Positions 17,536-25,797 of a DNA stretch of 39,500 nt are shown piece by piece. The notes under the pieces were generated by a model. It searched no databases. It was not told the origin of the DNA and was given only the letters and a program-made list of their open reading frames with translations. How positions within the stretch are numbered: the stretch's first letter is position 1; every line of letters begins with the position of its first letter. A program made the position numbers and the translations under genes. Location of the stretch: positions 1-39,500 of the IMG/VR virus record IMGVR_UViG_3300009129_000036. One strand, written 5' to 3'. This DNA comes from a virus.

Positions 17536-18776
17536 TACCAGGTACTTTTTTAAAAGTACCCATTGAAGGCTATTTAGACTTACTTGGTATCAAAGCGATA
17601 CCCTCTCAGATAGCCTTAATAAACGCCCTAAATTCGGATAAATATCGTTTTGTGGTGGGAGCTTTATCCAGACGACAAGGTAAAACGTATATAGGAAATA
17701 TTATAGCCCAGTGTGTGTCTTTAGTTCCTGGGTGTCATGTTTTAATAGTTTCTCCAAATTATAACTTATCTAATATTAGTTTTGATTTGCAAAGAAACCT
17801 AATAAAACATTTTGATTTAGAAATAACCAAAGACAATGCGAAGGACAGAGTTATAGAAATATCTAATGGGTCTACTATTAGGCTTGGTTCGGTAAATCAA
17901 ATTGATTCTGTTGTTGGACGTTCGTATGACTTTGTTCTATTTGACGAGGCGGCGTTGGCCGATGGAGAAACAGCTTTTAATGTAGCTATAAGACCTACTT
18001 TAGATAAGGTAGGTTCCAAAGCTCTGTTTATCAGCACGCCACGGGGTCGGAATAATTGGTTCAGTCGATTTTACCAGAGAGGTTTTACAGACGATTTTAG
18101 TGAGTGGGCTTCCGTTAAAGCTACATGGCAAGACAACCCACGTGCAGTTGAAAGTGATATTGAAGAAGCCAGGAAAGCTATGAGCGCTGCAGAGTTTGCC
18201 CAAGAATATGAGGCAGATTTTAATATATTTGAAGGACAAATTTGGAACTTTAATTATGATAAGTGTATAGCAGACTTATCTTCCATGGACCTTAGTGGCA
18301 TGGATATTATTTGTGGGCTTGATGTAGGTTTCAGAGACCCAACTGCGTTTTGTGTCATTGCTTACGATGAATATAAATACTATGTAATTGAAGAATACTA
18401 TGCGGCAGAAAGAACAACGGAAGAGCACGCCGGATTTTTAGCAGAAATCATAGAAAGGAGAGAAGCAGATTATTGTTTTATAGATGCTGCTGCGGCCCAA
18501 ACAAGATTTGACTTTGCACAGAACTATGATATTTCTACTATAAATGCTAAAAAATCCCAAGTTGATGGTATAGGACATGTAGCATCCCTGGTAGAGAATG
18601 ATAGATTAATAGTAGATCAAGGATGCACCGAAGTTTTACGTTGTCTCGACCAATATAGATGGGATCCAAATCCCAACTTAATAAGAGAGAAGCCCGTACA
18701 TGATTCTTCTTCTCATATGGCCGATGCACTAAGATATGCTCTCTATAGTTTTGAGGAGAGCGCCCCGACCTTCTAA
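17496..18776 (+). CDS. terL: Terminase large subunit (426 aa)
   Basis: Packaging motor: ATPase plus nuclease that cuts and pumps DNA into the head. The ATPase part has Walker A (SRRQGKT, Lys about residue 63), Walker B (FVLFDEAA, about 147-154) and the coupling motif (FISTPRG). The nuclease part has acidic residues in CGLDVGFRDP, CFIDAAAA and SSSHMADALRYAL. The frame extends to TTG 17478, but ATG 17496 is preferred; either way it overlaps the upstream gene. Length is at the short end for the family, with no domain missing. Confidence 0.95.
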   Translation: MEISRRDIVQDRLIPGTFLKVPIEGYLDLLGIKAIPSQIALINALNSDKYRFVVGALSRRQGKTYIGNIIAQCVSLVPGCHVLIVSPNYNLSNISFDLQRNLIKHFDLEITKDNAKDRVIEISNGSTIRLGSVNQIDSVVGRSYDFVLFDEAALADGETAFNVAIRPTLDKVGSKALFISTPRGRNNWFSRFYQRGFTDDFSEWASVKATWQDNPRAVESDIEEARKAMSAAEFAQEYEADFNIFEGQIWNFNYDKCIADLSSMDLSGMDIICGLDVGFRDPTAFCVIAYDEYKYYVIEEYYAAERTTEEHAGFLAEIIERREADYCFIDAAAAQTRFDFAQNYDISTINAKKSQVDGIGHVASLVENDRLIVDQGCTEVLRCLDQYRWDPNPNLIREKPVHDSSSHMADALRYALYSFEESAPTF

Positions 18777-18777
18777 A

Positions 18778-19152
18778 ATGAAAATACTAATATTGCTGTT
18801 GTTATCTTTTAATGTCAGCGCAGCTCTTTCTCCTTATGTTATGGAGCAGTTAGCTGCACAAATTCCGGGAGTGTCCACTGGAGAAACTACTCCTAAGGAT
18901 ATGCATGAAGCGTGGGACAGATATGAAGCAACTGTCGAAATGTATAAAAAAGAAGGTGCTAAATATAGAATAAATTGCTACAAAGCTTTTTTTAACGCAG
19001 AAAAGATAACAGGCACTGATATAGTTATGATAAAAGGAGTGTCTCCGGATGCTCTATGTAATTACCTAGGGCGACGTGTAGAAGGAGGCTGGCCTGTTCC
19101 CGAGATAAAAAATTTATTAGAAGGTTCAATACCCTCTATTAAAAAAGACTAA
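18778..19152 (+). CDS. Exported small protein of unknown function (124 aa)
   Basis: ATG 18778 begins a clear signal peptide (MKILILLLLSFNVSA, probable cut before ALSPYV). The mature part is about 110 residues, with two Cys residues (NCYKAFF, DALCNYL) that could form a disulfide in the periplasm. A secreted protein right after the terminase gene is unusual, since neighbours are all cytoplasmic assembly proteins. It could be a superinfection-exclusion or envelope-modifying factor; no family recognised. A promoter lies just after it. Confidence 0.65.
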   Translation: MKILILLLLSFNVSAALSPYVMEQLAAQIPGVSTGETTPKDMHEAWDRYEATVEMYKKEGAKYRINCYKAFFNAEKITGTDIVMIKGVSPDALCNYLGRRVEGGWPVPEIKNLLEGSIPSIKKD

Positions 19153-19189
19153 ATAATTAGAAATTTTGAACGCATCGAAAAAATAGTTC

Positions 19190-19218
19190 TTGACTTTCAA
19201 CTAACCTGTGAGTATAAT
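19190..19218 (+). promoter_or_regulatory. Sigma-70 promoter of the HNH/portal operon
   Basis: TTGACT (19190-19195), 17-base spacer, TATAAT (19213-19218). The predicted start falls at about the ATG at 19227, so this mRNA also looks leaderless. Confidence 0.85.
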
Positions 19219-19226
19219 GTTTAAAA

Positions 19227-19613
19227 ATGGCAAAACTAAAAAGAGATCGAATTAAATATATAAGAGATAGAGCAAAATCCCGATACGAAAAAGGAAATAA
19301 TTGTGAAATTTGTGACAGTAATATTAAGTTAGACTTTCATCATTACCATACCTTAGTTCTCTTGTTAGAAAAGTGGTTAAAAGAAAAAACACAGGTGCGT
19401 CCGGAACATTATACAGATGAATATATTACCATTTGGCGCGACGAGTTTATCGAAGATAATTGGGCAGAGCTGTATGATGATACAGCAACTCTTTGCCACG
19501 ATCATCATTTGAAATTACACTCAATATATGGTAGAAATCCACCACTTCATACAGCATCTAGACAAATGCGCTGGGTAGAAATACAAAGAGAAAAATTAAA
19601 TGGCATGGTATAA
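19227..19613 (+). CDS. HNH endonuclease, packaging-associated type (128 aa)
   Basis: Metal-binding CEICDS and the HNH core (LDFHHYHT, then DTATLCHDHHLKLHS) are present. Small HNH proteins next to terminase and portal genes assist cleavage at cos ends in HK97-like phages, so this is the likely role, unlike the free-standing HNH gene at 2258. Overlaps the portal gene by 14 bases. Confidence 0.85.
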   Translation: MAKLKRDRIKYIRDRAKSRYEKGNNCEICDSNIKLDFHHYHTLVLLLEKWLKEKTQVRPEHYTDEYITIWRDEFIEDNWAELYDDTATLCHDHHLKLHSIYGRNPPLHTASRQMRWVEIQREKLNGMV

Positions 19614-20799
19614 TTTCTGGAAGGAAGAAAAATTAAATCCAGCACAAGAAGAAATAGTTGTCAGCCTTGAAGGTTCTGGCCCTATTGCTTCTCGTGAAAT
19701 TATTACTAATTATAAAGCCTATTATGAATATTTAGAAGTTGTTAACCGTGGTGTTAACATGATAGTTGACGATACAGCGGAAGTTCCGTTCAGAGTAGGT
19801 GAGCCAGTTACAGGTATAATGCCGGTGACTAAAGGAGTTCGAAGATCAAGAGTAGAATTACTTCTTAATCGAGAACCAAACCCTTTTCAAGATATATCTA
19901 CTTTTAAGCGAAACCTCATAATCGACTATATATTGGATGGAAATATCTTTATCTATTTTGACGGGGCTTCGCTGTATCACTTACCGGCTACTTATGTTGA
20001 TATTGATCCAGATAAGAATACTTATATAAATAAATACACTTTTCAATCCTCTATAGACTATTCCACTAAAGAAATTATTCATATTAAAGAAAATAGTTTC
20101 CATAGTATCTATAGAGGAACCAGCAGATTAAGAGCGGCTGTAAGAACTATGTCTCAACTTACTAAAATGAGACAGTTTCAAGACAATTTCTTTGATAATG
20201 GAGCAGTACCTGGTCTAGTAATTAAGTCCCCTTCTATTATTAGTGAGAAAAATAAAGAAAGAATGATTCAATCTTGGCGTACTCGATACCAACCTAACGG
20301 TGGCGGTAGACGCCCATTGATTTTAGATGGTGGAATGGATTTAGATGCCATATCTAATGTAAATTTCAGAGAATTAGACTTCGAAGCCTCTATAGAAGCC
20401 GCAGAAAAACAAGTATTAAAAGTATTAGGTATTCCACCCCTTATGTTAGATTCAGGTAATAATGCAAATATTAGACCTAATCATAGAATGTATTATTTGG
20501 AAACTATACTGCCTATTATTGAAAAAGTAGATAAAGCTTTGGAGAGATTTTTTGGTTATGAAATTACTCCTGATATAAGCGATATCCCCGCACTTCAGCC
20601 GGAACTGCGAGATTCTGCAGCATATTATTCAACTCTTGTTAATACTGGTATTATTACACCTAATGAAGCAAGAGAAGCATTAAATTATGAAGAGGTAGAA
20701 GGGGCGGGAGAAATAAGAGTTCCTGCAAATATAGCAGGATCTGCTGTAAATCCAATCGAAGGCGGCAGACCAACAGAAGGAGAAGAAGAAGATGCCTAG
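19600..20799 (+). CDS. Portal protein, HK97 type (399 aa)
   Basis: Forms the dodecameric ring at the head vertex through which DNA passes. Typical features: an early VNRGVNMIVDDTAEVPF helix, NREPNPFQDISTFKRNLI, IIHIKENSFHSIYRGTSRL, LGIPPLMLD and a C-terminal acidic tail. Length fits the HK97-type portal family. The tail overlaps the next start by 8 bases. Confidence 0.92.
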   Translation: MAWYNFWKEEKLNPAQEEIVVSLEGSGPIASREIITNYKAYYEYLEVVNRGVNMIVDDTAEVPFRVGEPVTGIMPVTKGVRRSRVELLLNREPNPFQDISTFKRNLIIDYILDGNIFIYFDGASLYHLPATYVDIDPDKNTYINKYTFQSSIDYSTKEIIHIKENSFHSIYRGTSRLRAAVRTMSQLTKMRQFQDNFFDNGAVPGLVIKSPSIISEKNKERMIQSWRTRYQPNGGGRRPLILDGGMDLDAISNVNFRELDFEASIEAAEKQVLKVLGIPPLMLDSGNNANIRPNHRMYYLETILPIIEKVDKALERFFGYEITPDISDIPALQPELRDSAAYYSTLVNTGIITPNEAREALNYEEVEGAGEIRVPANIAGSAVNPIEGGRPTEGEEEDA

Positions 20800-21139
20800 T
20801 ATAAAAAGTAAAAGAGAAATGCTAAGAACTTTAGTATTATACTTTCAAGATGTTGGTAGAGCACTAAATAGAACAGAATATTATAATTTAAAAAATAACG
20901 CCCCAATATCTCCTAAATTATTAGTTAGGTATTTTGGTGGAATGGGGTATAACAGTTTAGTTAGATATGCTAAACAAAGCTATCCAGAAGAGTGGTCTAA
21001 AATAGGGGTAGAACCTGTTGTTGAGAAAAAAGCAGAACCTATTATAGAGCAAGAAAAGCCCGTTTTAGAACCGGCTTCAGAAGATGATCTTAGTCCTCTT
21101 GAAAAATTAAGATCATTAAGAGGAGGATCCTTTGAATAA
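20792..21139 (+). CDS. Hypothetical head-region protein (115 aa)
   Basis: N-terminal helical domain with PISPKLLVRYFGGMGYNSLVRYA, a pattern like small homing-type or AP2-like DNA-binding domains, then a Pro/Glu-rich flexible tail ending DLSPLEKLRSLRGGSFE. Lies between portal and capsid genes and overlaps both. It could be an assembly factor; unassigned. Confidence 0.55.
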   Translation: MPSIKSKREMLRTLVLYFQDVGRALNRTEYYNLKNNAPISPKLLVRYFGGMGYNSLVRYAKQSYPEEWSKIGVEPVVEKKAEPIIEQEKPVLEPASEDDLSPLEKLRSLRGGSFE

Positions 21140-23177
21140 GATTTTTCATATTGGTTCCACTTTCAAAGCCTTAGAAGAGGGTGGAGATTTACATATTGAA
21201 GGTATGGCAAGTACTAACAATATGGATAGAGTAGGTGATATAGTTGAATCTACTGCTTGGGAGAAATCCGGCGGTCTTAAAAACTATTTAAACAATCCCG
21301 TTATTCTTTTTAATCATGACTATAATCAGCCGATTGGACGAGCAGTTTCGCTTGGTACCAACGACAATGGTCTGCAGTTAAAAGCAAAAATTGCTAAATC
21401 TGCTGGTCACGTAGGTGATTTAATAAAAGAAGGTGTCCTTGGAGCTTTTTCTGTCGGGTTTCGAGTCAAGGATGCCGAGTTCATGACCGAAACCGATGGA
21501 TATAAGATTAAGGACGCAGAATTACTGGAAGTTTCAGTAGTAACGGTTCCTGCTAACCAAGCTGCTACCTTTTCTCTTGCAAAATCTTTTGATTCCGTTA
21601 AGGAATATGAAGAATTCAAGAAATCTTTCAATACAGAAGAGTCCCTTTCTCTTGTTGATGCTCAGGAAACTGAACAAAAACAGGCTGAAAACGACTCAAT
21701 GCCTAAAGACTTATCACAAGTCGAAGTACAGGAGAAAACTATGAGTGATATAGATATCGATGCTATTGTTAGTGCTGCTGTTGAAAAAACAGCAACTGCA
21801 ATGGCAATGAAAGAAGCTGAGCGCAAAGCAGAAGAGCAAAAGCGGTTGGAAGCAGAAGAAAAAGCTGCTACCGAAGCTGCTGCCCAGAAAGCTGCACACG
21901 AAGCTGAAATTGTTACCGCTGTATCTAGCGGTGCAGAGAGATTAATGGCGGACGTCGAAGCAAAATTTGCTGAGAAAGATGCTAATGTGGCTGAAATTGT
22001 CGCAAAATATGAAAAGGATCTTGCTGAGAAATCAGAAGAGATTCAAAAAATGCGTGAGTCTAAGCGTGTATTCGCTGACCGCGGGGAAGTTCAAGACTTT
22101 ATGAAAGCTAATGAAGCTGAAATCTGTGATGCGCACCTTTTAGGTGCTATTACTAGAAAAGGCTGGGATACTAAAGCCGGTAAAGCTCTTTTCGAAAAAG
22201 TTAATACTCAAGGCGGTGTAAGTGTTCCTTCTCGTACTTCAGAAGATTTTGAAACTGTAGTTTCAACGTCAATTGAACGGGACATTGAGTTAGAGCTGGT
22301 TATTGAGCCTTTATTCCGTAAGATTCAAATGAATGCTGCTAGTATGGTTATCCCAACTATGCCGGATTCTGGATTTGCACAATGGACGGAAGCTCCTAGC
22401 GATGGAGACAATGCTAATTCTGGAGCACCTTTTAAAGGTAACTTAGAAGATAAAGATGCACAAGGTTCTCCTTATACTGGAGGTCCTATTGGTATGGGTT
22501 CTCAAGTCTTAACTGTTAATCGTTTGATTTCCAAATCTTACCTGGCTAATGAAGCTGAAGAAGATGCAATTATGCCTATTCTTCCTTTGATTCGTGAAGC
22601 TATGGTTCGTGCTCATGCACGCGCTGTTGAACATTCGCTTTTGGTCGGCAATTCCACCGATTCACTGAATGATGGTGGACAGAACGGTCTTTATAAGATT
22701 GCTGTTGATGACAGTAAAGTTGTCGATGATGGTTCTCCGGGTCAGTCTGGAGGCAATCCTGCTACTACTGCTGCATTACTTAACATGCGTCAAGCAATGG
22801 GTAAGTATGGACGCTCCCCTCAAGACGTAGTTTACATAGTATCTTTAGATGCTTATTACGATCTGTTAGACGATGCGGCTTTCCAAGATGCCAACCTTGT
22901 TGGTAGCAATCGCGCTACTAAACTCACAGGTGAAATAGGACAAGCTTATGGCTCCCCTATTCTCGTTTGTTCCGAGTTCAAAGGTGGAAAAGTTGAAGAT
23001 GAAGCCTGGGGTCTTGCTGTTAATACTCGAAACTTTGTTGTTCCCGTTTTACGCGGTGTTACGGTAGAGTCAGATTACGATGTTGAAAATCAGCGTCGAG
23101 TTCTGGTTGCTACTCAAAGACGTGGTTTTGCTCAATTGTTCACAGCTGAAGGACAAGTTGTTGCACATACCTGGTAA
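21132..23177 (+). CDS. Fused prohead protease, scaffold and major capsid protein (681 aa)
   Basis: TTG start behind AGGAGG. Residues 1 to about 165 are an HK97-type prohead protease (His61 in FNHDYNQP, Ser107 in GAFSVGF, then LLEVSVVTVPAN). Residues about 195-320 are a Glu/Ala/Lys-rich coiled coil acting as scaffold (delta-domain-like). Residues about 330-681 are an HK97-fold major capsid protein (AASMVIPTMPDSGFAQW, VEHSLLVGNS, RRGFAQLFTAEGQVVAHTW at the end). The protease would cut itself off and remove the scaffold after assembly. An in-frame ribosome site and ATG at 21741 could give capsid without protease. Confidence 0.93.
   Translation: MNKIFHIGSTFKALEEGGDLHIEGMASTNNMDRVGDIVESTAWEKSGGLKNYLNNPVILFNHDYNQPIGRAVSLGTNDNGLQLKAKIAKSAGHVGDLIKEGVLGAFSVGFRVKDAEFMTETDGYKIKDAELLEVSVVTVPANQAATFSLAKSFDSVKEYEEFKKSFNTEESLSLVDAQETEQKQAENDSMPKDLSQVEVQEKTMSDIDIDAIVSAAVEKTATAMAMKEAERKAEEQKRLEAEEKAATEAAAQKAAHEAEIVTAVSSGAERLMADVEAKFAEKDANVAEIVAKYEKDLAEKSEEIQKMRESKRVFADRGEVQDFMKANEAEICDAHLLGAITRKGWDTKAGKALFEKVNTQGGVSVPSRTSEDFETVVSTSIERDIELELVIEPLFRKIQMNAASMVIPTMPDSGFAQWTEAPSDGDNANSGAPFKGNLEDKDAQGSPYTGGPIGMGSQVLTVNRLISKSYLANEAEEDAIMPILPLIREAMVRAHARAVEHSLLVGNSTDSLNDGGQNGLYKIAVDDSKVVDDGSPGQSGGNPATTAALLNMRQAMGKYGRSPQDVVYIVSLDAYYDLLDDAAFQDANLVGSNRATKLTGEIGQAYGSPILVCSEFKGGKVEDEAWGLAVNTRNFVVPVLRGVTVESDYDVENQRRVLVATQRRGFAQLFTAEGQVVAHTW
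21730..21743 (+). promoter_or_regulatory. Internal ribosome site and start for scaffold-capsid product
   Basis: AGGAG (21730-21734) lies six bases before an in-frame ATG (21741, residue 204, MSDIDIDAIV). Starting here would yield a scaffold-plus-capsid protein of about 478 residues, allowing capsid to outnumber protease. Confidence 0.65.
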
Positions 23178-23192
23178 AATGTTATTTAGGAT

Positions 23193-23225
23193 GGGAAGCC
23201 TTTCGGGGCTTCCCAAGCCTTTTTG
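23193..23225 (+). terminator. Rho-independent terminator after the capsid gene
   Basis: GGGAAGCC (23193-23200) pairs with GGCTTCCC around TTTCGG, followed by AAGCCTTTTT. It would reduce transcription from the abundant capsid gene into the tail genes. Confidence 0.88.
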
Positions 23226-23233
23226 GATTATAA

Positions 23234-23845
23234 ATGGCTGATTTAATTACATTAGATGACTATAAGATATTAGAGGGTGTAAACTCTACTCAATATGATG
23301 AGAAATTCGAGACTTTGATTACGAGTGTAAGTCAATTAGTCCGAACTTATTGTAATAACGAGTTTGATACTTATGCCTCCTCTCCCGGATATACACAGTT
23401 ATTTGATATTCAGTGGGATAGTTATGTAGTTCAATTAAAATACAGTCCTGTTATTAGTATTACTAATGTATATGAGAGAACGGGTCAAACAGAAGCCTAT
23501 ACAGAAATTTTCAGAGATGGAGAAGGTAGTCCTGCAGAATATTCCTGGTACTTAGATAGTGTTACTGACTCTGTATTTAGAACTAATGACAATGGTAGTT
23601 ATAAAAATTTTCCTAGAGGGGTAGGTTCAGTAAAAGTTACTTATTTAGCAGGATATGTTACGTTACCTGTAGACTTAAAACTAGCTATTGCTGACATTAT
23701 TACTTACTATCATAAAGATGAATGGAAAGAAAGACAAACAATTGGTTCTGCTACTCGAGAAGGTGCGGGGCCTTCCGCCATTCGCGGAGACCCAGGATTC
23801 CCTGATCACATACGTAGGGTTTTAGACATGTACAGAGTGTCATGA
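23234..23845 (+). CDS. Head-tail connector (gp6-like) protein (203 aa)
   Basis: Begins with the connector pattern (ITLDDYKILEGVNSTQYDEKFETLITSVSQLVRTYCNNEF) and has a late helix (LPVDLKLAIADIITYYHKDEW), both typical of HK97 gp6-like adaptors that dock on the portal. An inserted beta-strand domain fills the middle. Overlaps the next gene by 4 bases. Confidence 0.8.
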   Translation: MADLITLDDYKILEGVNSTQYDEKFETLITSVSQLVRTYCNNEFDTYASSPGYTQLFDIQWDSYVVQLKYSPVISITNVYERTGQTEAYTEIFRDGEGSPAEYSWYLDSVTDSVFRTNDNGSYKNFPRGVGSVKVTYLAGYVTLPVDLKLAIADIITYYHKDEWKERQTIGSATREGAGPSAIRGDPGFPDHIRRVLDMYRVS

Positions 23846-25275
23846 GCAAAAATCTTTTAAATAATATAGTAAAAGAATTAAGAACACAATTAGATTCTGA
23901 TATTAAAAAATTAAGATCAGAATTAAATTACGAGGAAAATATAACTATAATTAGCAAAACTATAGTTATTAAATCAATTTTAACAGAATTGAATTTTGTT
24001 GAAGAGTCGACAGGGGAAATTATCCATCCGGGATGGTTATTACTAGAAGAAGAACAAAAACGTCATATATTAGAGCTAATTCAAGTCAAAATAGATGAAG
24101 TTATGGAAAAAATTTTTAATAATGCCAAAAAGGCAGAAACGGCTGCAGCTGGAATATATGTTACAGTATTTCCGGAAACTTATACTAGAGATGATGATAT
24201 TGAGATTCATGCTTTTTATCCAGTAGGTGAGGCACCCTCATACTCCCATATAGGAGTATACCAAAGCAATAATTTCATAGTTATAAGAGAGATATATAGA
24301 CAAGAAGTCAACCAAATTATAGACGAAATAAGTAGGTTAGCTTCTTCAGCTAATGATAATTTGGATAAAATTAAATCTTCTCGAACACAGGCCTTAACAC
24401 ATGATAAAGGAAGTGCCATAGCAGAACATAAGGCTTCCAGAGCTGATTTAACATTTCAAAAATTGTTAAAGAAAGGAAAGACAGATAAAGGTAGAGACTT
24501 AAGTCCTAAAGCACGAAATAATCTTATAAAGGACTGGGGTTTTGAGATTTTTATGACTTATACTTCAGCACTAGATGCTACTAAAGCGCATCTAACTATT
24601 GGAAGTTTTATAGAAAACCAATCCCAAGGGCTTGGTCCAGAAGCGGACTTAATACGGGACAGAAAAAAAGTTTTAAAAGCTGCTGAAGATCGAATAAAAA
24701 AGAATGATTGGGGTAATTGGGGTGGCTCTGATAGTAGAAAAACTATAGAAAAAAAGAAAATAATAAAGTATTACGAACAGGGAGTTATGCTTTCAGAAGT
24801 AGCAAAAATAGTTACAACTAGTAATACTAAAATTAATTTATCTAAAGGAACTAAATCTAAAAAAGAAAGAATTAGTGGTGAAAAAAAATCTAGGCGTAGT
24901 GTAGCATCTTTTAAAGGCTCGGCAAAAAAACAAGCTATTAGGAAATCTTCAGCAAACAGTACCATAGCTTTAGCTGCTTTAGTAAATCAAAAACTTACAC
25001 AAACAGTGAAAGAAAATATGGGACCGCCTTCTTTAGCAAATAGAACGGGAAGATTTGCAGAAAGTGTTAGAGTAACAGATGTTTTAGAAACTAAAGGAGG
25101 TTTTCCAAGCATAGGATATACTTATAGAAAAAACCCTTATCAAGTTTTTGAAGATGGAGCTGGTATGCCTCCTTGGTCTAATGGGAAAAGAGATCCTAGA
25201 AAACTAATAGACCGGTCTATCAGAGAAATAGCAGCACAATTAATAACAGGAAGATTTTACACTAGGAGAATGTAA
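23842..25275 (+). CDS. Neck/tail-completion protein with long helical N-terminal extension (477 aa)
   Basis: The C-terminal 120 residues (LANRTGRFAESVRVTDVL ... NPYQVFEDGAG ... LIDRSIREIAAQL) resemble HK97 gp10-type head closure/tail completion proteins. These are normally about 110-170 residues, so about 300 extra residues are fused in front: helical, Lys/Glu-rich, with a beta stretch (GIYVTVFPETYTRDDDIE). Position between connector and tail terminator fits. The extension's role is unknown. Confidence 0.65.
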   Translation: MSKNLLNNIVKELRTQLDSDIKKLRSELNYEENITIISKTIVIKSILTELNFVEESTGEIIHPGWLLLEEEQKRHILELIQVKIDEVMEKIFNNAKKAETAAAGIYVTVFPETYTRDDDIEIHAFYPVGEAPSYSHIGVYQSNNFIVIREIYRQEVNQIIDEISRLASSANDNLDKIKSSRTQALTHDKGSAIAEHKASRADLTFQKLLKKGKTDKGRDLSPKARNNLIKDWGFEIFMTYTSALDATKAHLTIGSFIENQSQGLGPEADLIRDRKKVLKAAEDRIKKNDWGNWGGSDSRKTIEKKKIIKYYEQGVMLSEVAKIVTTSNTKINLSKGTKSKKERISGEKKSRRSVASFKGSAKKQAIRKSSANSTIALAALVNQKLTQTVKENMGPPSLANRTGRFAESVRVTDVLETKGGFPSIGYTYRKNPYQVFEDGAGMPPWSNGKRDPRKLIDRSIREIAAQLITGRFYTRRM

Positions 25276-25727
25276 TGGCCACAAGAGATTATAGTTCAAG
25301 AAGAATGGCCATTGTTCAAGCTCTTGAGAATAAAATAAAAGGCATAAATGGTAATTCTCCGTATAGAACAAATTTATACAATAATGTATTACCACGATTA
25401 AAGTTTTGGGATGAGGTAGAAGATTTTCCAGCCGTTCATGTAAGTGCGGGGTCTGAAAACAGAGTATACCAAGGTGGAGGTTTTAAAGATAGATACTTAG
25501 CTATAACTCTAAGAGTATATGTACAAGAAGAAAATGCAATCTTTGCACTAGAAAAACTTTTTGAAGATATAGAAACAGTTATAGAAGATAACGCAAGTCT
25601 GGAATATACAGACTTAGACGGAAACACTCAAAGTGTCCAGCAGATCACAATCTTGAGCTTGGACACCGATGAAGGTGCTCTCGAACCTCTAGCGGTTGGA
25701 GAAATAATATGCGAAGTTCGTTACTAA
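25275..25727 (+). CDS. Tail terminator protein (150 aa)
   Basis: Start shares one base with the previous stop. Alpha/beta pattern with an N-terminal helix (MAIVQALENKIKGI), DFPAVHVSAGSENRVY, then LAITLRVYVQE and a second helix (ALEKLFEDIETVIED), as in lambda gpU/HK97 tail terminators that cap the finished tail tube. Length and gene order agree. Confidence 0.75.
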   Translation: MATRDYSSRRMAIVQALENKIKGINGNSPYRTNLYNNVLPRLKFWDEVEDFPAVHVSAGSENRVYQGGGFKDRYLAITLRVYVQEENAIFALEKLFEDIETVIEDNASLEYTDLDGNTQSVQQITILSLDTDEGALEPLAVGEIICEVRY

Positions 25728-25797
25728 CCTTTTAGGTTAAGATAGAAAAATAGATAAAGTAATAGCTTTTCTCTGTTTTTCTTTAGGAGAAAAATAA

